NCBI GenBank assembly: GCA_947589545.1
Contig: CANQBA010000012.1
Location: forward strand, 1-64,000
Source of the DNA: an uncultured Oscillospiraceae bacterium
GTDB lineage: Bacteria; Bacillota; Clostridia; Oscillospirales; Oscillospiraceae
Direction of reading: 5' to 3'
Length of the DNA stretch: 64,000 nt
Position numbers and translations under genes: made by a program. Within the stretch, counting starts at the first letter, position 1. Each line of letters opens with the position of its first letter. Below, one piece after another: positions 18,283 to 27,512 of the stretch. The notes below the pieces were generated by a model. It saw only the letters and a list, made by a program, of their open reading frames with translations. It searched no databases and was not told where the DNA came from.

Positions 18283-18338
18283 TTACAAGACGGCAGGATT
18301 GTATCCGCCGGGATATCATAAGAGCAGGGTGCAGGAAG

Positions 18339-19463
18339 ATGAGAGACAGAATACTGCTGGCCTCCCCTCATATGAGCGGAGGCGAAATGAAATACATACA
18401 AAGAGCCTTTGACACCAATTGGATAGCCCCTTTAGGGGAGAACGTGAACGGTTTTGAAAACGACCTCGCCGCGAAGCTGGGGGAGGGAGAAGTCGTGGCA
18501 CTGGCATCGGGGACGGCGGCTCTGCACATGGCCATGATCCTGGCGGGGGTGGGCAGAGGGGATACCGTTTTCTGCCAGGATCTCACATTCGCCGCCTCTG
18601 TGAATCCCGCCATGTACATGGGCGCGCGGCCCGTGTTCATCGATTCCGAGCGGGACAGCTGGAACATGGATCCCGCGCTATTGAAAGAGGCAATCGATAA
18701 ATTCGGGATCCCCAAGGCAGTCATCGCCGTGGAGCTTTACGGGACGCCCGGCAGAATGGACGAGCTGGAGGCCATATGCCGTGAAAAAGGGATCGTCTTC
18801 ATCGAGGACGCGGCGGAGGCGATGGGGGCGTCCTACAAGGGGAGAAATTGCGGTACCTTTGGCGATTTCGGCGCCCTGTCCTTCAACGGGAACAAGATCA
18901 TCACCACCTCCGGCGGCGGGGCCATCGTGTGCCATTCCAAGGAGGACGCGAGCCATGCCCTGAAGCTGGCTACCCAGTCCAGAGAGGCCGTTCCCTGGTA
19001 CGAGCACAGGGAGATCGGGTATAATTACCGCCTTTCCAACATCAGCGCGGGGATCGGCCGCGGGCAGATGGAGGCTCTGGAGGAGCGGATCGCGCAAAAG
19101 CGCCATATCCGGGAGGTCTACCAGCGGGAGCTGGCTTGCGCGCCGGTGTCCTTCCAGCCCTGCCCCCAGGGGGGACAGGCCAACCATTGGCTCACGTCCA
19201 TTCTGCTGGAGGCGGACTGTGCCGTTACCCCCGGACAGGTCATTGAAAAACTGAATCAGGAGAATATCGAGACGCGGCATATCTGGAAGCCTATGCATCT
19301 GCAGCCCGTATTCGCGGACGCTCCGTTTGTTACATACGGAGACGGCGACGGTGTCAGCGGAGAGGTATTTGACCGGGGGCTGTGCCTGCCCAGCGATACG
19401 AAGCTGACGGAGGAACAGCTTATGGAAGTGGCGGATTGCGTCAAAGGGGCGGTAGGGGTATGA
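18339..19463 (+). CDS. DegT/DnrJ/EryC1/StrS-family sugar aminotransferase
   Basis: The 374-residue PLP enzyme has the Schiff-base Lys in SFNGNKIITTSGGG, the VFIDSERDSWNMD block and EDAAEAMGASYKG. It resembles PglE/LegC-type aminotransferases that make 4-amino-4,6-dideoxy sugar nucleotides. Together with the PglF/CapD-like dehydratase at 43.5 kb and the PglC-like transferase directly downstream it could form the bacillosamine-type initiating sugar, although no PglD acetyltransferase is seen. It is the first gene of the operon, overlapping the next by four bases. Confidence 0.88.
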   Translation: MRDRILLASPHMSGGEMKYIQRAFDTNWIAPLGENVNGFENDLAAKLGEGEVVALASGTAALHMAMILAGVGRGDTVFCQDLTFAASVNPAMYMGARPVFIDSERDSWNMDPALLKEAIDKFGIPKAVIAVELYGTPGRMDELEAICREKGIVFIEDAAEAMGASYKGRNCGTFGDFGALSFNGNKIITTSGGGAIVCHSKEDASHALKLATQSREAVPWYEHREIGYNYRLSNISAGIGRGQMEALEERIAQKRHIREVYQRELACAPVSFQPCPQGGQANHWLTSILLEADCAVTPGQVIEKLNQENIETRHIWKPMHLQPVFADAPFVTYGDGDGVSGEVFDRGLCLPSDTKLTEEQLMEVADCVKGAVGV

Positions 19464-20143
19464 AACAGCATACGCCTTACGGCCCCTACGAGCGTTTTTT
19501 TAAGCGCCCTTTAGACATCCTCTGCGCTCTGGCGGCGCTCATTGTCTTCTGTTGGCTCTATGCTATCGTGGCGATCCTGGTGCGCGTCAAGCTGGGCAAG
19601 CCGGTGCTCTTTACCCAGGAGCGCCCGGGAAAGGATGAGAAGATCTTCAAGCTCTACAAATTCAGGACGATGACGGATCAGAGGGACGACAAGGGGGAGC
19701 TGCTGCCGGATGAGGTGCGGCTGACCCGGTTCGGACGTCTGCTGCGCTCCACCAGCCTGGATGAGCTGCCGGAGGCGTTCAACATTCTGAAGGGCGACAT
19801 GAGCGTGGTGGGGCCGCGGCCGCTGCTGGTGAGATACTTGCCGCGTTATAACGCGTTCCAACGCCGCCGCCACGAGGTCAGACCGGGATTGTCCGGTTTG
19901 GCGCAGGTTCACGGACGGAACGGGATCTCCTGGGACGAAAAATTTAAGCTTGATGTAGAATATGTGGACAGCGTGACGTTTCTTGCAGATGTTCGAATCG
20001 TGCTTTTGACGGTGATGAAAGCTGTCAAGCGCGAGGGGATCAACGCGGGCGAGCAGACCATGCCGGAATTTTTTGCGGACGCTGAGTTAGCCGGCGCGAC
20101 GAGCGAACAAGCCGTCGGATTGATGGATGATCATGAGGTGTAA
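19460..20143 (+). CDS. Initiating polyprenyl-phosphate sugar-1-phosphate transferase (PglC-like)
   Basis: The 227-residue protein has an N-terminal membrane anchor (about 17-40) after the FFKRPLDILCAL signature, then KLYKFRTMTD, RSTSLDELPEAFNILKGDMS and GPRPLL, the conserved blocks of the bacterial sugar transferase family. It transfers a phosphosugar to undecaprenyl phosphate, beginning the repeat unit. The short single-domain form matches PglC rather than WbaP. ATG 19460 overlaps the aminotransferase stop, which argues for coupled translation and a shared substrate. Confidence 0.9.
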   Translation: MKQHTPYGPYERFFKRPLDILCALAALIVFCWLYAIVAILVRVKLGKPVLFTQERPGKDEKIFKLYKFRTMTDQRDDKGELLPDEVRLTRFGRLLRSTSLDELPEAFNILKGDMSVVGPRPLLVRYLPRYNAFQRRRHEVRPGLSGLAQVHGRNGISWDEKFKLDVEYVDSVTFLADVRIVLLTVMKAVKREGINAGEQTMPEFFADAELAGATSEQAVGLMDDHEV

Positions 20144-20145
20144 AA

Positions 20146-21258
20146 TTGAGGATCCTTTACGTAATGACAGTAGCCAGTACTGGCAATTTTTTTATAGATA
20201 CCATCAGGATGCTTCAGAAGGAAGGCAATACGGTCGATATGGCGGCCAATACCAGCGGCGGCATATCGGAGGGACTCAAAGCCCTGAACTGTCAGTTCTT
20301 CCACATCCCCTTTTCCCGCTCGCCGCTGAGCCGCGACAATATAAGAGCATACAAGGAGCTTAAAAAGCTTCTGGCGGAAAACCGCTATGACATTGTCCAC
20401 ACCCACACGCCCAACGCCTCGGCGCTGGTACGGCTGGCCTGCCGGAAATACCGCAAGACCGGGACGAGGGTGTTTTACACCGCTCACGGGTTCCACTTCT
20501 ATACCGGGGCGCCCGCGAAAAACTGGCTGCTCTATTACCCCGTTGAGCGGTTCCTGAGCCGGTGGACGGACGTGCTGATCACCATGAACAGGGAGGATCT
20601 GGAGCGGGCGAGGAAATTCAAGGCGGGCCGGGTGGAATTTGTCCACGGAGTCGGCGTTGACCTTGCAAGGTTCAACCTCGACGGAGAGGACGGCAAGCGT
20701 CAGGAGAAGCGCCGGGAGCTGGGCGTCGGAGAGAATGACGTCCTCGTTCTGGCGGTAGGCGAGCTGATCAAACGCAAAAATCATGAGACGCTGATCCGGG
20801 CTGTGGCCGCCTTAAAGGACACAAGCATCAGGTGCCTGATTGCCGGGGAAGGGCCGCTTCACGGATATTTGGAGGAGCTGATTGCCAGCCTCGGCCTTCA
20901 AGACCGCGTAAAGCTGTTGGGAAGAAGAACGGATATCGCTGAGCTTGACAAGGCGGCGGATATTTTCGCGCTACCGTCCTATCAGGAGGGATTGCCGGTG
21001 GCGCTGATGGAGGCCATGGCGTCGGGAAAACCGGCGGTGTGCTCCGATATTCGGGGAAACCGGGATCTGATCGAGCCGGGGGCCGGAGGCAGCTTGTGCC
21101 CCGTGGAACAGGTAAGCGACTGGGCCGGCGCGATAGCGGCCCTCTCCCGCAGTCCCGGCGACAGGACGGCCCGGGGAGCGAATAACAGGCGAATCGTACA
21201 GGCATTTTCCACGGAAAAGGTGCTTGACGAGATGAAGAGGATTTACGGGATATCTTGA
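20146..21258 (+). CDS. Glycosyltransferase family 4
   Basis: The 370-residue GT-B enzyme has an N-terminal acceptor domain and a C-terminal nucleotide-sugar domain with GEGPLHGYLEELI and the EX7E motif in EGLPVALMEAMASGKPAV. It resembles EpsD-type enzymes that extend the lipid-linked repeat unit. The only plausible start is TTG 20146, two bases after the previous stop and just after GAGGTG. Sugar specificity cannot be told. Confidence 0.88.
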   Translation: MRILYVMTVASTGNFFIDTIRMLQKEGNTVDMAANTSGGISEGLKALNCQFFHIPFSRSPLSRDNIRAYKELKKLLAENRYDIVHTHTPNASALVRLACRKYRKTGTRVFYTAHGFHFYTGAPAKNWLLYYPVERFLSRWTDVLITMNREDLERARKFKAGRVEFVHGVGVDLARFNLDGEDGKRQEKRRELGVGENDVLVLAVGELIKRKNHETLIRAVAALKDTSIRCLIAGEGPLHGYLEELIASLGLQDRVKLLGRRTDIAELDKAADIFALPSYQEGLPVALMEAMASGKPAVCSDIRGNRDLIEPGAGGSLCPVEQVSDWAGAIAALSRSPGDRTARGANNRRIVQAFSTEKVLDEMKRIYGIS

Positions 21259-21321
21259 ACGGGCAGATCCCGCATACAAGCTGCAGCCAAGGGATGATGA
21301 GCCAAGGAATCGGGTGAGAAA

Positions 21322-22449
21322 ATGCGTATCCTGCATGTGACGGCCGGGATCGGCCGCAGTAATGGCGTCATGAGCGTGATCCTGAATTACGCCGCTCATA
21401 TGCCGGAGGATATTAAATTTGACGTCCTCTATTTTACAACCACCGATGGGGACAGGCTCACGGAGATCGAAGACCTGGGAGGTCGGGCAACAAAAATCGC
21501 GCCTCCGGGCGTCCACAGCTTTTTCCACGACGAGGTGGATGACTACCTTGACGCCCATCGAGGCGAATATGCCGCCATACATATCCATTTGCCCTATTTA
21601 GCGAGCGTTTTCGCGCCAAAGGCCAAGCGCGCGGGGATTCCCAAGGTGATCGTTCACTGCCATTCCACGGTGTTTTCCCTTGGAGACAGCAATTTTAGAA
21701 ACAGGATTCTCAATCTCCCCACCAAATCGTTGGCGAATGTCATGATTGCCTGCGGGCGGGACGCGGGAAGGCTTTGGTATGGGAAGCGCGCTGTGGATTC
21801 CGGGCGCGTGACGGTGCTTCCCAACGCGGTGGAATGTGATAGATTCAGGTTTGACGCGAAAGTCCGGGATAAACTGCGGCGGGAAATGGGCCTGGGAAAC
21901 GATCTGACCGTCGGTTATGTCGCCACCATGACGCCCTGGAAAAATCATGGTTTTTTGCTTGAGGTGTTTCAACAGCTCCTGGAGATCCGGCCAAAGGCGA
22001 AGCTTATGCTGGTGGGCGACGGCCCGGAGAGGAAAGCGCTGGAAGAAAAAGCGGCGGAGCTGCATATTGCGGACAAAACATTGTTCCTTGGAATGAGAAG
22101 CAATGTGGCGGAGCTGTTGCAAGCCATGGATGTGTTTGTAATGACCTCGCCTAAGGAGGGTCTTCCGGTCTGTGCCATCGAGGCCCAGGCGGCGGGACTG
22201 CCGGTGCTGATGAGCGACGGGGTCACCGATGAGGCGTGTATTACGGAACGGATCAACCGGCTGTCGCTGGACGAGCCGAAACAGGTTTGGGCCAAAGAGG
22301 CCGTGAGGCTGGCGGAGTTGCCTCGGTTGGATACGGCTGACGAAGTGAAAAGAGCCGGTTTTGATTTGGCAAAGAACGCGAAGATATTGGTGGGGTTGTA
22401 TGGATACGGTGATAAAGAAAAAGCGAGTATCGCCGGCAAAAACGCTTGA
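21322..22449 (+). CDS. Glycosyltransferase family 4 (EpsF-like)
   Basis: The 375-residue GT4 enzyme starts MRILHVTAGIGRSNGVMSV, with the glycine-containing acceptor loop, and has LVGDGPERKALEE and the EX7E motif in EGLPVCAIEAQAAGLPV. It presumably adds the next sugar of the repeat unit. Its 3' end overlaps the polymerase gene by 50 bases, suggesting coupled translation. Confidence 0.88.
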   Translation: MRILHVTAGIGRSNGVMSVILNYAAHMPEDIKFDVLYFTTTDGDRLTEIEDLGGRATKIAPPGVHSFFHDEVDDYLDAHRGEYAAIHIHLPYLASVFAPKAKRAGIPKVIVHCHSTVFSLGDSNFRNRILNLPTKSLANVMIACGRDAGRLWYGKRAVDSGRVTVLPNAVECDRFRFDAKVRDKLRREMGLGNDLTVGYVATMTPWKNHGFLLEVFQQLLEIRPKAKLMLVGDGPERKALEEKAAELHIADKTLFLGMRSNVAELLQAMDVFVMTSPKEGLPVCAIEAQAAGLPVLMSDGVTDEACITERINRLSLDEPKQVWAKEAVRLAELPRLDTADEVKRAGFDLAKNAKILVGLYGYGDKEKASIAGKNA

Positions 22450-23665
22450 GGAGCGGGAGAAGATCGGGATAGACGCCGTATATATGGTGGCCTGGTTTGT
22501 CTGGTGCTTTTTTCTCCGGTTTGTACCGTATGGTATCAGCCTGCCGGAGAAGGAGCTCCATGTGGGCGGACTTTTAGTCCTGTATTTCCTGAACAGAAAG
22601 AGGATCGGCTTCGATAAACCGTACATCTGGACGCTGGTGGTGATGATGGCCTATTATATAGTCATCACGATTTGGAAGGAGGGCACCAGCTTCGGCTTGA
22701 TCCCCATGTCCATGCTCTCCTGGTGGGCCTGCCTTTTGGTCGGTTCGTGCGTCGGCTGGAATTCCCGTGAGATCAGGCTTTTTCTGGAGACGATCAAATG
22801 GTCATGCTTTATTTGCTCAGTATCGATCGCCCTGCAAAACGAGCCGTTTAAAGGTGCGGATACCATTGTCCTTTTTGGAGATGAGATGAACCGAAACTGG
22901 GTGATCGACGTCTCGCTTCCCGGACTGATCATTCAGCTTATCGAACTGGTCGCGAAAAAGAAGCCAAGCTTTTTTGACATTGCGGTCACGGGGATCCTCT
23001 TTTACGCCTGTATACTTCCCATATCACGCAGCGAATTTGTGGCCACCGCCTTGTGCTGCGGCTTGGTACTGCTTTACAAATACAGAGCGCTTCAACACGG
23101 AATAGACCGAAAGAAAGCAATGAGGCTGGCGGCCCTGGTTCTTGTGATACTCCTTATCGTCTATGCTGTGATGCCGCAGTCCTACCGGGACAGGCTTTGG
23201 AGCCCGGACAGCTACGACTCCACCAGCAATGACCGGGTGGATCGATGGGTCGACGGGATCGAAATGGTGGACGATGTCGTGTTTGGAATGGGCCCGATGT
23301 ATTACCAGAACAACACAGATTACCCATGGAGATATTACGGCGTCCACAATATGTTTGTGGATATGTACATTGCCAGCGGGCTGATTGGCGCCGGACTTTC
23401 CGTTCTTCTGTTTCTGCTTTTCATCCGAAAAGACCTGCTGGCGCTGTCCTTTTTCTCCTACTCGATGATACGGGTCATGTTTGAGGCTGGCAGAACGCCG
23501 GGGACGTGGGAGATCCTGACGATTCTCGCCGCCCTGATATCCCTCAGCGAAGCGAGGGGAATCTCTGTGTCGGAGCTGCTGACAAGCATCTATGACCGGC
23601 CAGAACCGGAGGAGACGGCCGTTAGGCCCACCTGCATAAGAGCCCGGCAAAAAAGCCGGGTGTGA
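22400..23665 (+). CDS. Polysaccharide polymerase / O-antigen-ligase-like membrane protein
   Basis: About 421 residues with ten or so membrane spans. A large extracytoplasmic loop near residues 260-320 (PQSYRDRLWSPDSYDSTSNDR to YYGVHNMF) has the Arg/His-containing pattern seen in Wzy and O-antigen ligase proteins. A polymerase is expected in a Wzx/Wzy-type locus and no other candidate is present. ATG 22400 is preferred to the more upstream start that lies deep in the GT4 gene. The C-terminal tail holds a GC-rich hairpin (23643-23660). Confidence 0.75.
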   Translation: MDTVIKKKRVSPAKTLEEREKIGIDAVYMVAWFVWCFFLRFVPYGISLPEKELHVGGLLVLYFLNRKRIGFDKPYIWTLVVMMAYYIVITIWKEGTSFGLIPMSMLSWWACLLVGSCVGWNSREIRLFLETIKWSCFICSVSIALQNEPFKGADTIVLFGDEMNRNWVIDVSLPGLIIQLIELVAKKKPSFFDIAVTGILFYACILPISRSEFVATALCCGLVLLYKYRALQHGIDRKKAMRLAALVLVILLIVYAVMPQSYRDRLWSPDSYDSTSNDRVDRWVDGIEMVDDVVFGMGPMYYQNNTDYPWRYYGVHNMFVDMYIASGLIGAGLSVLLFLLFIRKDLLALSFFSYSMIRVMFEAGRTPGTWEILTILAALISLSEARGISVSELLTSIYDRPEPEETAVRPTCIRARQKSRV

Positions 23666-23697
23666 CGAAAGCTTATTTTGAGAGGGGAGGTGACCCG

Positions 23698-24657
23698 GTG
23701 TTCAGTGTGATCGTGCCGGTGTACAAGGCGGAAAAATATCTTGACGAGTGCGCCGCCAGCGTGCTCGGACAGAGCTTTCGGGATCTGGAGCTGATCCTGG
23801 TGGACGACGGGTCGCCGGACAGCTCCCCGGAGATCTGCGACCGGCTGGCAAAGCGGGACGGGCGCGTCAGGGTCATCCATAAGAAAAACGCGGGCGTGGC
23901 CGAAGCGAGAAACGACGGCTGCGCGGCTGCGCGCGGCGATCATATCCTCTTTCTGGACAGCGACGATTACTGGTGCGACGGGGAACTGCTGGAAAAGCTC
24001 CACAGAGTTTTTCGGGCGGAACCTGAGGTGGACGCTATTTTTTTGAAGGACAGGCATCTGACACAGGAGGGGGCGCTGATCGACAGATATTTTCCGCCGG
24101 CGGACTTCAACAGTCTTTCGCCCCGGGAATTTCTTGGCGAGATCGTGCGGACGGATTCCTTTTTGGGCGCTCCGTGGAACAAGGCCGTCAAAAAGAGCTT
24201 CCTGGAAAAGCATCATATCCTCTTTACCACGGGCCTTTGGGCGGAGGACATCCTGTATGACGCGCAGTTTGTTTACGCCATGCCGTGCTGCCGCGTGCTG
24301 CCGGATTACAGCTATGTCCAGCGGCGAACCGACGGATCCCGCTCCACGCAGGCCAACGAGGAACATTTAAGGCAGTATCTGACCATCCTGGATCGCGTGA
24401 CGGAGCTGGCCGATGCCGGCGGCGAGACGGAGGAGATCCTCCGGGGGTACGGCGCTTACCATTTTATGCTTTTTTGCTCCAGAGTCGCCGGCTGCGACGC
24501 GGTGACAAGAGAACGGTTCATGCCGGAGATCCTCAAAAGGAAAGCCTATCTGGACTGCGCGCTGAATAAAAAAGTCCGCGTGGCGAAGATTTCCCGCCAT
24601 CTCCTTGGAATGACGCTTACAGTGAAGCTGCTGGGATTGTATTTGAAGCTCAGGTGA
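23698..24657 (+). CDS. Glycosyltransferase family 2
   Basis: About 319 residues from GTG 23698, which follows a GGGGAGG site eight bases upstream. The GT-A fold signature is clear: FSVIVPVYKAEKYL, VDDGSPDSSPEICD and FLDSDDYW, where the DSDD holds the metal-binding Asp. The C-terminal part differs from the following GT2 enzymes, so it probably has a distinct donor or acceptor. It is the first of a cluster of GT2 genes. Confidence 0.88.
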   Translation: MFSVIVPVYKAEKYLDECAASVLGQSFRDLELILVDDGSPDSSPEICDRLAKRDGRVRVIHKKNAGVAEARNDGCAAARGDHILFLDSDDYWCDGELLEKLHRVFRAEPEVDAIFLKDRHLTQEGALIDRYFPPADFNSLSPREFLGEIVRTDSFLGAPWNKAVKKSFLEKHHILFTTGLWAEDILYDAQFVYAMPCCRVLPDYSYVQRRTDGSRSTQANEEHLRQYLTILDRVTELADAGGETEEILRGYGAYHFMLFCSRVAGCDAVTRERFMPEILKRKAYLDCALNKKVRVAKISRHLLGMTLTVKLLGLYLKLR

Positions 24658-24670
24658 GGGTGAAAAAGCG

Positions 24671-25639
24671 ATGAATGAGTTGATCAGTATTGTTGTGCCG
24701 GTGTATAACGTGGAGAAATATCTCCCCAGATGCGTGGAGAGCCTGTTGGCACAGACGTACGAGAATATTGAGGTCATCCTTGTGGACGACGGGTCGCCGG
24801 ACGGGTGCCCCTCCCTGTGCGACGGATTTGCCCGGCGTGACAGCCGCGTCAGAGTGCTCCATCAGGAAAACCGCGGTGTTTCCGCCGCCAGGTGCGCTGG
24901 GATCGAAGCCGCGGCGGGGGAGTACATAGGCTTTGTGGACGGGGACGATTACGTTGAGCCGGATATGTATACGTTCCTTCATGACCTGATGATGCGAACC
25001 GGCGCGGATATAGCTCAGTGCGGCTTCGACCAGGTCAACGGGGAACGCGTGACCTCCAACGCGACGCATGAGGAGAAGCTCGTGACCGGCCGGGAGGCCA
25101 TCAAGGGTGTATTGAATGGCGGCATCGTCTGGGCGAGCCTGTGGCCAAAGCTTTATAAAATGGAGCTTTTCGATAACAAGAAGCTGGATTTCGGACTGAG
25201 GATCTCCGAGGACGGGCTGGCAAATTATTACCTGTTCCGCGACGCAAAAGCCGTGGCCTTCAGCGATATGGAAAAGTATCACTATGTGGCGAGGCCCGAC
25301 TCCGCGCTGCGGCAGACCTATCCCGCCTATTGGATCACGGATCCCTTCAAATTCTTTGACCAGGCGGCAAAGGAGGAGGGGGCGGCTTCGGAGCTGGCCC
25401 CGGCCATACGTGCCGGACGCCTCAAGCATTGTCTGAGCCACGCCATGTACATCCTGTATCTCGACCTGAACCGGGAATACCTGGACGGCCTGATGGCGGA
25501 GATAAAAGCGGGAAAGAGCTTCATGCGCCAGAATTCTGACCTCTTTGGCCGGGAGGACAAATTGAAAATGGCGCTTCTGACCACCAATAAAAAGCTGGCG
25601 AAATTTGTATATACAAAGATCAGAGAGGGAAGAAAGTAA
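24671..25639 (+). CDS. Glycosyltransferase family 2 (paralog A of the array)
   Basis: The 322-residue protein has VDDGSPD at 38-44 and DGDD at 90-93. The usual SAARNAG block reads SAARCAG, as in the two paralogs at 25.6 and 28.4 kb. The last 16 codons are nearly identical at the DNA level to the end of the paralog at 28435, while the N-terminal halves differ more, which shows exchange of gene segments. It overlaps the next gene by one base (TAATG). Confidence 0.88.
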   Translation: MNELISIVVPVYNVEKYLPRCVESLLAQTYENIEVILVDDGSPDGCPSLCDGFARRDSRVRVLHQENRGVSAARCAGIEAAAGEYIGFVDGDDYVEPDMYTFLHDLMMRTGADIAQCGFDQVNGERVTSNATHEEKLVTGREAIKGVLNGGIVWASLWPKLYKMELFDNKKLDFGLRISEDGLANYYLFRDAKAVAFSDMEKYHYVARPDSALRQTYPAYWITDPFKFFDQAAKEEGAASELAPAIRAGRLKHCLSHAMYILYLDLNREYLDGLMAEIKAGKSFMRQNSDLFGREDKLKMALLTTNKKLAKFVYTKIREGRK

Positions 25640-26619
25640 TGAACGAAAAAATCAGTGTCATCGTCCCGGTCTACAACGTAGAAAAGTATCTTTCCAGGTG
25701 CGTAGAGAGCCTGGTCAATCAGACGTACCCGAATATGGAGATCATTCTGGTGGACGACGGCTCGCCGGACACGTGTCCGGCATGGTGTGACTTGTCACAC
25801 CATGATAACCCATTAAAAATCAAGGTGATCCACAAGGAAAACGGCGGAGCGATGTCGGCGCGGTGCGCGGGGCTTGAGGCTGCCGTCGGAGAATACGTGG
25901 CGTTCGTGGATGGCGATGATATTGTTGAGGAGGATTACATTGAGTTTCTGGTTAAGGAAATAGAAGAGACTGGCGCGGATATCGCGCAATGCGGATACGG
26001 AACGATTCATGATGGCGTAACAGAGACGTTCGCCACCGGAGAGAAGAAGCTCTTGAGCGGTGCGGATTCCGTACGGGAGATGCTGAAAAGCCGCATTTAT
26101 TCGCCGTGGCCGATGATATGGGCAAAGCTGATCAGGCGCGAGTTGTTTGACGGATTGCGATTAGACTATGGACTGGTCATAGGCGAGGATAATCTGGCAG
26201 CGTTCCTGTTGTTCCTCAGAGCAAAAAAAGTGGCGATTTATGATGAAACAAAATACTTATACAGACAATATCCATACTCAGTGACAGGTCGGTTTAGTAA
26301 TAGACACGTTACAGATATGGGCAGATTTTACGAAATCATGCTTGAAACTGTGAAAAAGGATTCGGAGCTTTATGATGAGCTGAGAGCTGAGAGATATAAG
26401 TATTGCTTATACTATGCCTTGTACCTCCTTTATTCGGGTGAACACGCGGTCTATTTGGACGAGCTTATTCGTGAGATTAAAAGAGACAGAAATATTACCA
26501 GTGAGTATCCTGAATTGTTTACCAAAAAGGAAAAGATAAAAGCTGTCCTTCTTTGCAGTAACCTTGGAATAACAAAGACTTTTTACAAGTTGTACAGGGA
26601 TTTGATTGTAAGACATTGA
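25639..26619 (+). CDS. Glycosyltransferase family 2 (paralog B of the array)
   Basis: The 326-residue protein has VDDGSPD and VDGDDIV motifs. Between the two Asp motifs it carries an extra stretch (TCPAWCDLSHHDNPLKI) encoded by back-to-back palindromes at 25765-25804. This is shared almost base for base with the paralog at 28435. The C-terminal half is AT-rich and unlike its neighbours, so the gene looks like a mosaic. Confidence 0.88.
   Translation: MNEKISVIVPVYNVEKYLSRCVESLVNQTYPNMEIILVDDGSPDTCPAWCDLSHHDNPLKIKVIHKENGGAMSARCAGLEAAVGEYVAFVDGDDIVEEDYIEFLVKEIEETGADIAQCGYGTIHDGVTETFATGEKKLLSGADSVREMLKSRIYSPWPMIWAKLIRRELFDGLRLDYGLVIGEDNLAAFLLFLRAKKVAIYDETKYLYRQYPYSVTGRFSNRHVTDMGRFYEIMLETVKKDSELYDELRAERYKYCLYYALYLLYSGEHAVYLDELIREIKRDRNITSEYPELFTKKEKIKAVLLCSNLGITKTFYKLYRDLIVRH
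25705..25847 (+). repeat. 143-bp direct repeat, copy 1, with embedded palindromes
   Basis: By eye this segment matches 28501-28643 at all but three positions. It contains a 16-bp perfect palindrome (25765-25780) and an 11-bp-arm hairpin (25781-25791 and 25794-25804) whose two central bases are TT here and AA in the other copy. Confidence 0.85.
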
Positions 26620-26637
26620 TAATTGGGGGAATGAGAT

Positions 26638-27444
26638 ATGCCAGGGAATTACGCCTATGTAACCGTTATCACCAAACGAAGCTATCTTCCGGGAGTATGG
26701 GTCCTGAAGGAAACGCTGCGGGAGGTTAACAGTCAATACCCGCTTGTCGTGCTTGTGCCGAGCGACGCGGCCGACGAATTCCCTGAAATTGCAAAATGGG
26801 AGGGGATACGTGTTATAACACGTGACCGTATCATACTACCAGAGGTACTTAGGAATCCTGAACATTGCGCGTGGGATGAGTCATTTTTCAAGCTGAGGGC
26901 CGCGGGGCTGGAGGAATTTGACAAAATTGTTTTGATCGATTGTGATGTACTTGTCCTCAGAAATTTAGACCATATGTTTCAAATGAAGCATATGTCCGCG
27001 GTGGAGGCGGGAAGGAGCATTTTCAAGGATTGGATCGGGCTGGCATCAGGGGTCATGGTCATAGAACCCGGAGCAGAGGTGGAAAAACGTATTTTGGACT
27101 GCATGGAGCCGGCTATTCTTAAACGCTTTGCGGCCGGGAAATTTGCGGGAGATCAGGATGTACTCCGAGAATATTGCCCGGATTGGCAGGAGCGGGAGGA
27201 GCTCCATCTCCCTGAGGCATACAACCTGATATGGAACTGGGCTGGGAAGTTTTGCAATGAATTTGTTGATGGAGGCTATAAGAAAGTCTATGTGCTCCAC
27301 TTCGCCGGCGGCATGCCCAAGCCTTGGGACTGCGGCCCCAAAGAGGTTGCCCGGATGACGTATCACGGTATCCGTGATCGGAATCTGGCGGAGCTGAAAG
27401 CCTACATGAAATATTTAAAAATAGTCAGAAAAATGGAACGCTGA
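26638..27444 (+). CDS. GT8-like (glycogenin/galactosyltransferase-type) glycosyltransferase
   Basis: The 268-residue protein begins with YVTVITKRSYLPGVWVLK, has the metal-binding DxD in LIDCDVLVLRNLD near residue 101 and a C-terminal HFAGG-MPKPW block. This combination is typical of the GT8 family (retaining, UDP-sugar dependent). Start ATG 26638 follows GGGGGAATGAG. The next gene is a paralog. Confidence 0.82.
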   Translation: MPGNYAYVTVITKRSYLPGVWVLKETLREVNSQYPLVVLVPSDAADEFPEIAKWEGIRVITRDRIILPEVLRNPEHCAWDESFFKLRAAGLEEFDKIVLIDCDVLVLRNLDHMFQMKHMSAVEAGRSIFKDWIGLASGVMVIEPGAEVEKRILDCMEPAILKRFAAGKFAGDQDVLREYCPDWQEREELHLPEAYNLIWNWAGKFCNEFVDGGYKKVYVLHFAGGMPKPWDCGPKEVARMTYHGIRDRNLAELKAYMKYLKIVRKMER

Positions 27445-27512
27445 ATCAGGTCCAAGATGACCGGACGGCGAAACACCGTTTATTATAAAATGACAGAAAG
27501 AGGACAGTTACA

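Noticed and set aside
17097..18300. Prophage or integrative element carried by the tyrosine recombinase
   Set aside because: No phage, conjugation or excision genes and no tRNA target adjoin the recombinase. The inverted sites beside a promoter fit a DNA switch better.
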